DNA from: Tethya wilhelma
Lineage: Eukaryota > Porifera > Demospongiae > Tethyida > Tethyidae
DNA: 64,000 nt
Reading direction: 5' to 3'
Assembly: GCA_964030475.1 (NCBI GenBank)
Contig: CAXIPT010000003.1
Location: 12,296,519 to 12,360,518, forward strand
Part shown: one piece after another, positions 23,655 to 35,782 of the stretch
Layout of the letters: every line of letters starts with the position of its first letter
Position numbering within the stretch: position 1 is the first letter of the stretch
Program-made: the position numbers and the translations under genes
The notes under the pieces: generated by a model
The model's database searches: none
The model's input: only the letters and a program-made list of their open reading frames with translations
What the model was told of the DNA's origin: nothing

Positions 23655-26600
23655 ATGAAGTCTGTTCTTCCTAAGCTGAAGGAATTTGGAGAAGAAGTGC
23701 CTGATAGTACGGAGAGGCATGGAACATCAAGCTCCAAAACGAAACGAAACCGAGTAAGGTCCTTGTGTTGATCACAGAGTGCGATCTTTACAAACTTACT
23801 TTGCAGAAACCAGCTGCTGCTACCCACCGCGGGAACAGGCCCCTGGAACAGAGTACAGAGGTGGCATCTCCTAGTACTATCAACCTCAACTGTACTGGAG
23901 TGAAAGACACGCCACCAGTGGCACCAGCTGCTTCTGCTCATCAAACAACAGAGAAAACTTCCACACGCACTAGCAAAGTAAATGCTATAACTGATTAACT
24001 AAACCATAGCAGGCTAGTACATTATCAACATACTGCAACTGTGTTCACCACACCCTAACAGACTGAAGCATCTATTGCCTATGAGAAACTGAAGCAGCTT
24101 CAAGCTAACTGGGAGAGCAGCCAATCCAACCACCCTGATGGAAGCAGTGGACCGGGAAAGTTGAAGGAGTTCACTCTTGTTGGGCAGGGACCACCACAGC
24201 TTGGTAGCTGCAGCATGAAAGATGAACTAACAGTACGTATGCAATAAATTTCTTTGATGTTCTGTGGAATGTGAGGATACAATAACAATGTCTGCAGATC
24301 TTAGCGGTGGAAGACGATATACCAGACTTAGACCTGGATGGTGCCACTGAGTGGACAGCTGTCACATGGTATCCTCCGCATCGGGATCCCGCCAATCGAC
24401 ACCTGGCTTGCCTGCTCCTCTGCAAAGGAGTGGCAAAAGCACAGGTGAGTTGGTTGACTGTCTGAGGACATCTGAGGCATAATGGCACTGCACACCGATT
24501 GAGATATGTACACACACACACCTACACACCTACAGCTGCCACGGATGAATATTGCTGACTGGAAGGCCGGGTCAATTGGTGTCTCTACCTTTCATTGCAT
24601 GCGTTGTCTCAAGAATTGGCTGAAGCAGGGGTCCCTCCCTCAGAACTGTCCTGAGCCAGCAGAGCCCACAGAAGGCCCAGCAATGTGTATGACCTTCAAT
24701 GGGCCCAACGCTGCCAGTGGAGGAGGTGATATGATTGTTGGAGGAATGGTAGGGAGGGATGGCAAACCAGTGAGGATCAAAGTTGAACCTCCACAGCAAA
24801 TCAAGAAGATGCTGAAGAAGGAAAAGAAGAAGCAGAAAGAGAAACTATTGAGAAGGGAGGCCAGTAGAGGTGTTCAGCAAACGGTCAACAATTTGACCAC
24901 AAATGCGAAATATGATTCAGATGATGAAGACGAAAACCTGCTAGACTTGCCCGAGTCTTTCAAGAGATACATCTTGAAGACAGCAGCTGAGGAAGACGAC
25001 AAGAATGGCATTGCAAATGAACCAAGAAATGATGATAGCATACCTCGCTGTACGACTGGCATGTCCAGTTTATCAAGTTTGACCTCTTTAAGTTCCTCTC
25101 TCTTCTCCGACAGTGAGTTCAACAATCTCATTGAAGGAATTGATTCATATCCCGGAAACGTATCCAGCCTTGTCAGCAATGAGGATGTATTTGACGAGAT
25201 GAGTCCACAAGCTTCTTCTACCTCTCAGTGGATAAAGATGGCCACCAGTCTCGAGAGATTCAAAGACACTAGCTCTTTAGAGCTCTTCAGTTCTTCCAGC
25301 AGTGATAACGGGGAGAGGAGAAACCATGGAAACCTTTCCCTACATCAAACACACTCAGCTGCTGGTGCTAACAAGATGAAGAAACCCAGCACTAGGAAAG
25401 CACCACAATCCACTGCAAGAAAGAGTTCTACTGAAGTATCTCTGCCACCCATTGGAGGAACTGTCATGGCCACCACGTCTGTGAACAATGGTCTCACTCA
25501 GAAGATTGCTAGTACAAGAACTTTGAACAAGCAGCAGTGCTACAAGTTGAGCAGCAGCAAGAAGCTCAGTTCAAGTGGAGGGTCAGTCGCCATTTTGTCA
25601 GGTAGTAGTCTAACTGTTGTGAGTTCAAGCAGCGGCCATGTTGTAGGACAAGGTGAAGATGGAAGTGCCGCTAGAAAGAGGAAGGCCACGAACAGTGATG
25701 GCAGTGAACAGATGGAGGACACAAGAACAAAGATTCATTCAAGTCGATCGGCAGGCAGTAGTGATAGTGTTCACCTTCCCTCCATCACTGGCAGCTCCTC
25801 TAACCTCACTACTTCAAAACGAAGGAGAAAGACATACCCTGAAAGAATTAGCAAGTCCAAGTCTCACTCAAGCAGCAATGATGACACTTCCACACTGAAA
25901 GAATCGACTCATCTTCCCGATCTGACGGGAGAAAGGAATCTTGTAGCTCAACAACACCAGTCTGTCCCCTCTGAACGCCACGACCCATCTGATGGTGGTC
26001 ATGGTGACGGCCAAAGTGGCCAGCCTGTACAGCCACTCACAAACTCCTACAGTAGGAGTGGGATGAGAGACTCAGCAAGAGGGGGTGGTGTCAGACGAGG
26101 GAGCCATGGTCTCATCGATGAATTGATGTCTCGTACTAGGAGGGACAGTGTTGCATTTGCTGATTCATCTCACAGAGACATTGCTGGGCCGAGGTACAGC
26201 ACCGTTGGGAGAGCAGCTTCTCCTCAGCAAGCCATTGTAAGCCATAGCTCAGCAGCAAGAGTCAGAAGGAGCTCTAGTCTTGCTGCCAGCAGCGCTGGAT
26301 TCAGGCAGTCATCGCTAGTTGGAAGCCAGCCTCTCTCTCAACAGAATGTGATGAACCGACCGAAAGTTTCAAATGCAGTGGTCCAACAAGACTACAAGTT
26401 GCCATCAAACCAGCGCCGGGATAGTCGAGTCAAACCGGTTAGAGTGAAGAGAACCTCACGACCAACAGACCTACCTCAAGGCCGAACACCATCACAGTGT
26501 GACATCAATAAGACCCTCTCAGAACACATGCCTGTGCATCAAGACAGCCCACACTTTGACATGTCCAACCTCCATGAATTGAATGATGATAAAACACCCA

Positions 26601-27430
26601 GGAGAATTGGACGGAAGCTGGTGAAGAAATCACGCAGAGGAGGGGAACAAGAAAGGCCCTCTGTGAAGTACAACAGCAAAGAAATGGGTGACATCATAAG
26701 CAATAGTACGGCAGAGCAGAACAGCCTGAGGGCTGATAGTAGGCGTGGGAGTGTCCTCTCTTCTGTTGCTATGGACGATGATGATGAATATAGCAAGTTA
26801 CTAGAATCACTGAGATCTGGCGTTAGCAGAACTACGATAGCCAACCCTCCCTCGGCCAAACTTCCTTCTCTAGTGAACCAAGATGAGACTCCCAACAGTA
26901 GTGACAGCTCTAAACTGGTTTCAAGTGGTCTAGGATCACGTTTCTTAGCAACCAACGAACCTTCCATCACAGCTGGTGATGGTGTCCAAGACAAGAACCC
27001 CTTATTTCCCTCACCCCCTGTCCAATTAATGCCTCTCACTCCCAACAGTGGCAACAACCCAACCTCTACTGACATTGTCACTAATGAACAGTCTAACCAA
27101 GGAGGAGGAGGCAGCCAAGATGGCTCCCTTCCTGAGCCCTCACAGGCAGAGAGAGACGTTGACTTTGACCAAGATGGAGAAGGTCTTGAGGTCATTATGG
27201 AAGAAGATGAGGAGGACTCGGACGATGACCTGTTTGATATCAAACCTCTCACGGAACTAAAACCCATCTCTGAGCTCTGTTTCACATCAGGCCACGCCTA
27301 TTCTTTCTTCCGTATGAGCGGTGTGTACAAGGAGGCCTATAATAAGGTGCACAGACGAGCAGTGCAAGCACCCACGAGACAGAGGAGGACTAGGATAGCT
27401 TTGTCAAAGTCAAAGAGAAAGAAACGATGA
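23655..27430 (+). CDS. Unrecognised large basic, serine-rich protein (1160 aa)
   Basis: Five exons: 23655-23753, 23807-23977, 24062-24232, 24298-24444 and 24536-27430, all in phase 0 with GT-AG borders; the sum encodes 1160 residues. I do not recognise the family. The most conserved-looking part is at exons 4-5 (DIPDLDLDG, WTAVTWYPPHRDPANRHLAC, CMRCLKNWLKQG). It is followed by a lysine-rich, coiled-coil-prone segment (KKMLKKEKKKQKEK), then about 700 residues of low-complexity Ser/Thr/Arg sequence, an acidic block (EEDEEDSDDD), and a C-terminus with SGHAYSFFRMSGVYKEAYNK ending in KSKRKKR. Several basic clusters suggest a nuclear location (inference). It ends 135 bp from the stop of DALRD3, which converges on it. 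Confidence 0.8.
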
Positions 27431-27564
27431 TTGTTTTAAATTTTCTGTGTAATTATATAACACTAATAACTGTATTTATAATAACCACAATGTATTGTTT
27501 ATTTACTTAATGAAATGGTGTATAAAAATAATCTTTCAATGTCTATATAGCTAATGGTAATGTT

Positions 27565-30048
27565 CTACAGCTGTTCTGGAGGCTCAATTGCTAACAGTCT
27601 CAATGAATTATACATGACTTGCCTTACAGCTGCCACAAGATGGAGCCGAGCAAATATCACAGGAAGTAGGTGTGGTTCTGGAGGCTATATATAGGATTAT
27701 AGTATGATGTCAGTGGATCACACGACTGTCACATGTACACACACATACCAACAATATCTTGACTCTGCTGTAGTAGGAACTAAAGAGATGACTTAACTCA
27801 ACCAAAAACAAACAGATCTGCAGGCATAAAGAAACCAACAAAGCATCCACCATGACAGCTGTCGAACTCATCAATGAAATGAACCTTGACCTTTTTAAGA
27901 CACATGGTTATATGGATACCAACTCCAGTTGTCTTCATCTGAGCAGCCTCCCTCGTTACCAAGGGATACTGCAACACATAATGAAATAGAAGCTTCCACT
28001 CATCCTAAAAAAAACAACATATTTGAAGTATAAAATACACACCAACTGTTTCTAATGACAAAGTGCTTCTAAGTGTGTGATTGTTTATAATCTCAACACA
28101 TACCTCGTCTGTTAAAAGAGTAAAGTCAACTTCTTTGGCAGCTGGCAGACAGGGATAAGCACCTGGACAGCTCACAAACATTGCCATACATGAAACAAAA
28201 ACAGTAGACCTGGGATTATGCTCACGCTCACCTTGAATACTTTGCTTGCTAAATGTGGACAACACTGTTGCCACACGGGCATAGTTGTAGAGCACAAAGG
28301 CACCAGCAAATCGAGCATTACCCTCCAAACAATCAATATCTGGTAATTCTAGTTTAACCTGCCATTAGTATCACAAGACTATTTTAACACAGCAAATGCA
28401 CCATGATGTAATTATTACATCATACTATAGATGAAGTGTCGGCAGAAAGAAGCTCAAACTTGATGACTGCTTCTGCCATTTTCTTTGCCAGTGCTTGTAG
28501 CTGGAGACCTGGAGATAAGGAAGAGCAGAGGATTCAGAGAAACAATAAACTGCCATCTCTGACACTCTAATAGGTGCACACCTCTTGCTCTCTCTCCATA
28601 CCTCACCACATAGGCCTGTGCCATCTGCTGTGACCTTATACTGAGGAGGGGAAGATAGCGTTCCACATAATTATATGTACACACACAACTAGAGGCCAAC
28701 CTGATGAGCTCTTTCAGAGAACATTGTTTCATGATTACTCCATTTCGGGTGATACTGGCTCCACCAGTTAGCAGGAGATGCTGGAGGAAGACAAACATTG
28801 AATCACACACACACACACACACACACACACGTCTTTTCTATGCTAGTTTAGCTACCTGTCTGCACGTGATATGGTGTGCCTTGTTAAACACTTCAGCAAG
28901 AGCCATCGATTGCTGGACAGAGTAGCTTTTTCGTTGCTCGGCAACATTTATGATCACATGACTCCCTCCATGGGTCATCTGACATAGAGCACAAAGTGTA
29001 TGCCCAACAGAAGCAGCACAAGTCAGCTGACTTTTTTCATCAGTTACTACAAAGCAATCATAAGTGCTAAGAATATAGAAATTAATACACACCCAGATGT
29101 ATGAAACTTGTACGTACCTTGAATCTTATCCAAATTCTTGTCAAAACCGTTCCTCCCTGTGAAATTGGAGTCACTAACAGTTACTAACTTTATCTGTGCT
29201 ACTCATACTCACCTGTCAATGAGTTCTTCAGGAGGAATGGTTCAACACTCACTACCATCTCCCCACCTGGTGTTCTACTTGTAGAATGTGAAGACAGTGA
29301 GGAGAGGAAAATCTCTTTAGTTGGGTTGCTAGGCAACTCTGGACCGCATGTGATGAAAGGTGATAATAAATGCCATATATGGAAGTCAGGGTCGGCCTCA
29401 CTCAAAGAAATCTGAAACAATGACATCACTTAGAAGCTAAATGACATCACACTAAATGGTACCAATTACCTTGGATGGTAAATTGTATTTGACGTGGTCT
29501 ACAGTGTACCCAGACACTCGGAGAACATTTGCTAGTAATCCTGTCACCAAGACATTCCTTCCTTCCTCCACACTCAGTCCTGACAGGTCATGGCGGCTAG
29601 CAGAAGCTATAGAGCTCTCTGGCAATGTCACATGACTCAACAGAGACACACAGCTGCTCTCTGAATGTGACAGCGAGGTGGTACCATAGCTGTCCCCCAG
29701 GGTGGTCACATGACTCACACACTTAGCAAAGATCATAGAACGATTGAGACTAACACACAGCTGTCCCTGAGGAGAGATGGTCACCTTGGAGAAACAGTGA
29801 CCATGGAAATGCTCTAAAGACAACAAGTCCTCAATTGAAACACCCTGGTGACAATGTTGTGCTATAAACAAACATTAATGAATGGTCAAGAAATTTACTT
29901 TTTCAGAAATTTTCTTCCTGAGAGATTCCGAGATTTTCTGTAGGCAGAAGATGTCTCCATGTTGAGTGGTTCTACATGTCCTAAAGTCAACTGCTGAACC
30001 TAGAAAGCTCGAGAAACGGTCGTTTGCTGCTGTGAGTACTTCATCCAT
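27565..30048 (-). CDS. DALRD3: DALR anticodon-binding-domain protein 3 (DALRD3)
   Basis: Thirteen exons on the minus strand: 29899-30048, 29470-29844, 29213-29411, 29118-29156, 28856-29046, 28701-28780, 28582-28640, 28426-28508, 28232-28358, 28104-28162, 27891-28004, 27749-27817 and 27565-27684. All phases join, giving 554 residues (the human protein is about 543). Diagnostic stretches match DALRD3: KMAEAVIKFELLSAD, RFAGAFVLYNYARVATVL, EVDFTLLTDEWKLLF, ELSHLFSSYYSRVKIL, and the C-terminal RLHLVAAVRQVMYNSLRLL, which forms the all-helical DALR domain of arginyl-tRNA synthetases. DALRD3 binds arginine tRNAs and helps METTL2 make 3-methylcytidine at position 32. The exon 11 donor (GTCAAG) is weak. 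The start codon lies 116 bp from that of the divergent gene at 30165. Confidence 0.93.
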
Positions 30049-30164
30049 TGCCACGTGGGTGATATTCTGCGCATGCCCAGTTCTTACATTTCTAATGAGT
30101 GTGTAGACGATTGTCGCAATGCTGCGGTCTCATTCTCGGATTAGCTCCTAGCAGCAAAACGAGT
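30049..30164. promoter_or_regulatory. 116-bp divergent promoter, DALRD3 / adaptor-like gene 1
   Basis: Only 116 bp lie between the two ATGs. It contains CTGCGCATGCCCAG (30067-30080), NRF1-like, identical as a 14-mer to the site before the 23655 gene on the other strand. No TATA box is evident. Confidence 0.6.
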
Positions 30165-31178
30165 ATGTATAGTGGTAGTGGCGATTGTTCTGATTTTCGT
30201 ACAGGATTGCCAAAGGATCTAGATTGCAACACAGTCTACAGCATATGGGCCAGCTGTGCTATTGGACTGCTACTGTTGCTCATCATAGCGGGATTGTGTG
30301 TTGCAATCTGCTGCCTGACCGTCCGAGTCAGGACCCTCTCCAAACGGTAGGTGGAACTAGCCTTAGTTCAAATACATTCAGTATAAGTATTAAAATGCCT
30401 TTTTGTACCACAGAGGGCGGCAAACAGAGAGTGGTGTAAGACCAACCAGTGACCTGAAATCATCAGCTGCTCAGGCTGCTGCTGCTTCCACAGAGTCAAT
30501 TGGCATGAAGGAAATCAAGGACATGGGAGGTATCTATGGAGGTATAACTAGTGCAAATATGACAGTACAGTGTCATGATACTTTTCTTCTGCAGTTGATG
30601 CAATGTATGATGTGATCATGACTGAGACTGCTGCTTCTCAGTTGACTCCCAAAGCACCTCCTGGAGTGAAGTATGAAGATGTGATAATTAAAGATGGTCC
30701 TTCGAGCAGCAAAGACAAGAACAAGAAACAGAACACTGCTTCTGCAATTGATGAGAAGAAGGGAGCTGCCACACAGAAATCAACAGAATCCCTGTCAACA
30801 TCAACAGCTGTCTACTCTGTGCCGAACAAAAAGAAACAAGACAAGCAGCCTGCAGCGACAGTGGTTCAAGTCAGTGAGAACTCTGAATACAGCCAACTCA
30901 ATCACGGACCTAAACTAGCAGCCACTGGTGCTAATAAGAGTCTCGTGACACCAATTACAGCAACTAACAATGAACAGTATTCTACAATTGGAATGGCATA
31001 CAGTGAACAGAGCACAGCTGTGGACGGTGATATTCCACCCCTTCCGCCGCCTCTGCAACTGGATGATCCTGTTTTACAGGAAGAGGACAAGAAGACGAGT
31101 AGAGAATGTAGTGCTTCATTTCAGCTGGAACACAATGAAGAGGTGCTGTACACCAACACAGTGTCTCTTGGCTTGTAG
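30165..31178 (+). CDS. Transmembrane adaptor-like protein 1, Tyr/Pro-rich tail
   Basis: Exons 30165-30346, 30414-30529 and 30595-31178 (phases 2 and 1) encode 293 residues. There is no signal peptide. A Cys-containing ectodomain of about 26 residues precedes one membrane span (IGLLLLLIIAGLCVAICCL) with a juxtamembrane Cys pair and basic residues, so an N-out/C-in topology is expected. The cytosolic tail has candidate SH2-docking tyrosines YEDV, YSVP, YSQL, YSTI and YTNT, and a proline element IPPLPPPL. This layout (tiny ectodomain, palmitoylatable Cys, Tyr-rich tail) is like vertebrate transmembrane adaptors such as LAT or PAG; similarity is in architecture only and no orthology is claimed. 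The order YSxL, YxxI, PPLPPPL, YxN recurs in the next gene and in receptor C. The ATG at 30165 was chosen because the upstream in-frame part lacks an ATG. Confidence 0.8.
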
Positions 31179-31716
31179 GCATATTCACTGACTGTTTAGA
31201 ATAGGACACAGTAGCTTGTTATATGACATGGTAGCTTTCATTCAGTGACCGCATGCTTGTAGAAAGAACTGCTCTAAAAACATGAATCATGTAGTGTTGA
31301 CATTATATTATTGTTTTAATCATTTACTTTACATAAACTACCGATTTGTGTTGGAAACTCAGCACAGCTAAGTTCGTGTACGCAGATGGTAAAGATCGTC
31401 ACAACGCCTCGATTTCTACTGCGCATGCGCACAAAGTTAATAGTTGCGCCGCCCCGGCAGTGTATCGTAGAAAGTGTTCTGAATGTTACAGCTTTCAAGA
31501 AGCTGCTAAGTCTATGATTGTTCCAATGGGCTAGTGAGTTGGCTTACGCTTGGATTTCAGAAAACAGTGGTAGGTTTCATGTATACTCATCACTACAATA
31601 GCTATAAAAAATTATATACTTATTTTTATCAATTTTCAATACAGTATAAGAACAGGAACTTACACTTGAGCAATTCTGACATTAGTGGTGGTGACAGCTA
31701 GCTGTCCAGCTTCAAC
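31179..31716. other. Intergenic, with NRF1 palindrome
   Basis: 538 bp between the two adaptor-like genes. It holds TGCGCATGCGCA (31420-31431), a perfect NRF1-type palindrome in a short GC-rich patch, probably the promoter or 5' UTR of the downstream gene. No coding signal was seen. Confidence 0.6.
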
Positions 31717-33961
31717 ATGAGTGACTGCGATGCAATACCTGACTGTGAGGCCTACATATACACCACTTGGGCAATTGGACCTATCCTACTTATTGTCATT
31801 GTCATCTTAATAACGATCTGTGCTGTACTCTATACAAGGTATACATGCACTTTAACACTAGCTGATCAGCAACTACTACTAGTACACCAACAAGATCAGT
31901 AATATAGTGAGAAACAATCATTCTGTTGTGTGTGTATAGCTATACGCCTCATATTATGTTAGGTACAGCTATATACCTAGCAAACCATGTACATTTTCAT
32001 TCCACCGACTCAAATAAACATTTACGTTTTTCAGGTTAAAAAAAACGAAGCAAGTTCCAAAACTCACAAGTAAGTTTTTCTATAAGACTGTATGATCACA
32101 TCGATTTGTGCCAGCAGGAGTATATGATATATATGTGGCAGGTGTGATGTTCTTTGCTGAGTCTGAAATATGCCATAAACGGCCTGTCTGCCTATCTATA
32201 CTTGCATGCAAAGTTGTGGTGTAGATAATATCATAATATGCATAATTTTATTCACAGTAAAGCTTCACTCTCCAGTTCACTGTCCCTCAATTGTGTGTTG
32301 GTGGCATGTACTGCATAATGTCGTAAAACAATACCCAATTAGTCCATATATGGACCAGACCATATATAGATTACTGCATTGTGTGCTTCAATGAGGAAAG
32401 GTACATTATTCAATGAAAGAGCTTCATGAAGACCTTGCTCAATTCATAGTATCTTATATTATAGCTGGTAGATTTGCATACATTTAGTATGGTGACACTC
32501 TTAACGTGGAGCACACATGTACAACGTACACACACACATGCATACAGACAGGAACTGGAGTGGCACAGATATACAGCTTGAAAATGGCAGCACTGATCGA
32601 AAATCCAACCCACCCAGTGGGGTCAACCTCCTGTCAGCCACACTACCAGATGGTGAGCAGTCTAACTTACACTATCATTGTAAATACATGCATATACTTC
32701 GCACACTCATGATCTGTGGGCTTATGGTATACAATGCACAAACCTATACCCATGCATGTAATATAACATGTTACTGAGTTCCTGATTCCACAGATTTGCA
32801 TGCATGGTTTGTCTCGTGCATGACAGCTGGGCCATATTTCAATTAGTACTCATGCATGCATAGCTGTCATGTCAATTTGTAATTGTGGGACACCAACTCA
32901 AACTGAAAGAGTAATTGTTTGTTTTGTGATGAATTCTTGAAATGTAAACATATAACCTGAAAAATATCAACATTTATGACTATGTCCTTAAGTATATATT
33001 GATAATACTAATGTTACTTAAATTAAATGCATTTTAAGCAAATGACAGGATAAGAGCCAGTCCATCACATGGTGCATTGTGTATACATGCAGTAACAGCT
33101 CACTTGATCAGTGCATAATCTATGATAAAATCTCCATCCTTTGTCAACATCCTGTATATATATGGCTGGATAAAACTGTGTGGTTTGTAGTGTTTACAGT
33201 TTTAAGTTTCTGTCTTTCCTTTTTTACTAGTAAACTACGAGACTGTGGTTGATCTTGAAGCTCAGACATCCCCTCACTCTGCACACGCACACATTCCCGT
33301 GGATGACTCAGGACAGAACTATGAGTATATTGCACATCAAGTGAATAATGTATTGCCTAGCAATGGCACAGCAGCAGCTGGTTCAGCAAATAGTCAAATG
33401 AATGAAGAGCCTCTTCCTTATGAGGATTTTGTACATGCTGGAGGTCAAAGTTCAACAGTAGCACAGCAACGGGCCAGTAAGATTGCCGTAGAGTCCAGTA
33501 ACGAACGATATAGTCGATTGATCCATTTCCCCGAGGTTCCAAACCCAGGTCCCAGCGTTCGCCATAGCTCTCATTTACTATCAACGTCCACTAACGAACA
33601 GGAGTACCACCAATATGGGACCCTGGAGGGAAATATTTCTCCTCCCCCTCTGCCCCCTCCGCTAATTGACGTAGAAAATGACTCCAGTATCATTGAACTG
33701 AAGTTCAACACAGATCATGAGACTGATAACACCAGGGAGAGTTACTACTGCAACATCAGTCGACAGAGCGTCACTTTGGAAGCAGCTGAAGAACAAGATG
33801 GTGAAGATGAGGTGTTTTACTGCAACACAGCTCCAGAGGTTGAACGCCTTGAACCCTCCCTGTCCTTAGAGGAGATAGGAGCAGGTGAAGTTCTCTACGA
33901 AGAAGCCATGCCACTGAATTTACAAACAGAGGAGCTTTATATGAATGTCAAGAGATCATAA
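31717..33961 (+). CDS. Transmembrane adaptor-like protein 2, Tyr/Pro-rich tail
   Basis: Exons 31717-31838, 32035-32069, 32548-32652 and 33231-33961 (phases 2, 1, 1) encode 330 residues. A short Cys-containing N-terminus (MSDCDAIPDCEAY) leads into a membrane span (WAIGPILLIVIVILITICAVLY) followed by basic residues. The tail carries many tyrosine motifs: YETV, YEYI, YEDF, YSRL, YGTL, YCNI, YCNT, YEEA and YMNV. Three fit YxN, the GRB2 SH2 preference, and YSRL/YGTL are ITIM/ITAM-like. SPPPLPPPL is a likely SH3, WW or EVH1 ligand. The exon sum is in frame and the small exons have good splice sites, but transcript support would be needed for the 35-nt exon 2. It is paralogous to the gene at 30165 by N-terminal layout and tail order. 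The ligand-free ectodomain suggests a role as an adaptor (inference). Confidence 0.77.
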
Positions 33962-34213
33962 GACTCTGTTTAGAGATTAATAATCACAAAACAGAACAAT
34001 TTTTTCTCAAATGTTTAACATTAAGCTACTATACATGATTCATTGAACACTTATTATGTGTGTCACAATTTATATGATACCTAGCTGCAGTGAATATAAT
34101 TGTGTATCCTAATTATGACTATAATCTAACATTAATTTTGGGGACAGTTTACCATGCACCAAAGAAAGTCTTTACTATGGACGGATAGCTTATACAGTGA
34201 GTGAGTAATCAAC
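33962..34213. other. AT-rich intergenic spacer
   Basis: 252 bp of AT-rich sequence between adaptor-like gene 2 and the D-type pseudogene. No promoter or coding signal recognised. Confidence 0.5.
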
Positions 34214-35244
34214 ATGAAGTGTCTAATAGTGTTAGTAACTGTACTAACAGTCCAGCAAGTGAAGAGTGTCACCATCCCTAATGTAACCTGTGTCGCTAGG
34301 AGACCAGACAGAGATGCAGTATTCACAAGTATAAACTGCAGTTCACATAGCATTGGTGACCTTCATGTTTGTCCACAAAGGTTGCCAGCTTATCTTGTGT
34401 CAAATGAAACATGTGTGGCTAATAAAACTTAGGTGAGCAGAGTCAGAATTATACTGATCGATACAATTATTGAGTGTTGTCAAATTTTCTATGGTCTCAC
34501 AGTATTTTCTGCAATTTGTACAAATTGGCTCCACACTGAATCCTACAATGAACATTACTGTGACCATTATTCAAAATGGCTCCCTGTCAGTGTCAGTGTT
34601 CATTGGCAGCCAACTAACCGGCAACAAGCTTAAGTATACCAGTTCACATTGTGTCATATTCCAATCAAACTGGTTCCCTTGGTATACTGTAGCCTAGCTG
34701 GTCTGGAGGTGTATCGCGTGAAGAGGGTGTGTTCATCAGTCCCAAAGGATTCACCATTGGAGACGACCTCACCATACAGGTAGAACTAGGTCAGGAGAAG
34801 CCATATAGCTACAGCAAACATCTGACCTTTGTACCCCAGGTGGAGGAAGGACAGCTGGCTTATGAGAGAGCCGACTATGAGGGAGAGCTCTATTGTATGA
34901 ATGTGTCATATGACATTGAATCAGAAAATGATTTGTAAGGATGCCTGTTTTTTAAACTACAAAGCACCCAAAATGAAAGAAATAAAGGTAGCTATTATAT
35001 AATATAAAACTTTACGTTGGTGCTTAACGTTTTATTACAAATATGTAGTAATGATCACTATCCATAGCTCTAGAGATACACAGTTTTGTTTGTATTAAGT
35101 ACTATTATGATTCACAATGTAGATATTAAATATGAAGAGATTGATCTTGTTGAAGGAAGCTACATGATAAACCCAAATCACAAAATGCAACTGGAAGATA
35201 ACCCTTCTTATGGCAGAACCCTCTCTTGGATAACAAATACATAA
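34214..35244 (+). pseudogene. Decayed D-type receptor gene (left cassette)
   Basis: Begins with a good signal peptide (MKCLIVLVTVLTVQQVKS) and a first ectodomain segment ending LVSNETC, parallel to gene C. At the exon 1 border it has one base fewer than its paralogue (AATAAAACTTAG against AATGAAAACCTAG), creating TAG right at the donor and shifting the phase. The second ectodomain exon (about 34490-34975) has lost a conserved Cys (YFLQF for CSLQL), carries frameshifts around 34620-34720, and has a stop after ESENDL. No stalk/TM exon was seen between 34975 and 35120. The last tail exon (about 35123-35244; YEEIDLVEGSYMINPNH...WITNT) is intact and matches gene D at the right edge. Several independent lesions make loss of function likely. 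Confidence 0.85.
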
Positions 35245-35782
35245 ACCATAATTATTTAAGCCTCAATATTAATCAATATCATAAGGTAGCATTTTAAGGT
35301 TAGTAGCAAGGAATAAATTTAGTATAATACTAACTATAATATTATAAGCTATATCCGCCAATAGTTGTGAAACACAATAACAGTTTAGTGAACTCAATTT
35401 TTTTGGGAAAGAGTAAACCAAATAAACTTGAAAGTCTTTACTATATACATACAGCTGCACAGTGCTGAGCTTAAAGAATAATGCACAAATAATGAGTAGG
35501 AGCAGGAACATGAGATATTTAATTGTGCTAGTAGCTGCACTAACATATTTCAAAGTTTAAGTTTTTAACACCAGTCCATTCTTGCCAAAGTTTCGATTAC
35601 AATGCAGTAATCATCAACAAGGCTGTATGGTCTACAATGCAGTAGACACAATCCATGTTTAAAAACACGGATTCTCCACCAGAGGGGGAGGGCCATTGCA
35701 CTAGCAGCACAGGTATATCTATGAAACAATTTCAACCCAGTAACTCACCTCAACATCCATTGCCCATTGTGCTGAACCGGTT
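35245..35782 (+). pseudogene. Spacer with relic start of a C-type receptor gene
   Basis: The first part is homologous, inverted, to the spacer 63400-63640 (shared AGTAGCAAGGAATAAA and AATAGTTGTGAAACACAATA). At 35510 it carries MRYLIVLVAALT, a degenerate copy of gene C's signal peptide, which runs into a stop (FKV*) after 16 codons. The rest up to the gap at 35783 shows no clear coding sequence. Confidence 0.6.

Noticed and set aside
26539..27285. 248-codon minus-strand frame opposite the 23655 gene
   Set aside because: Shadow of the Ser-rich coding strand; low-complexity Ser/Leu composition and no splice or start support.
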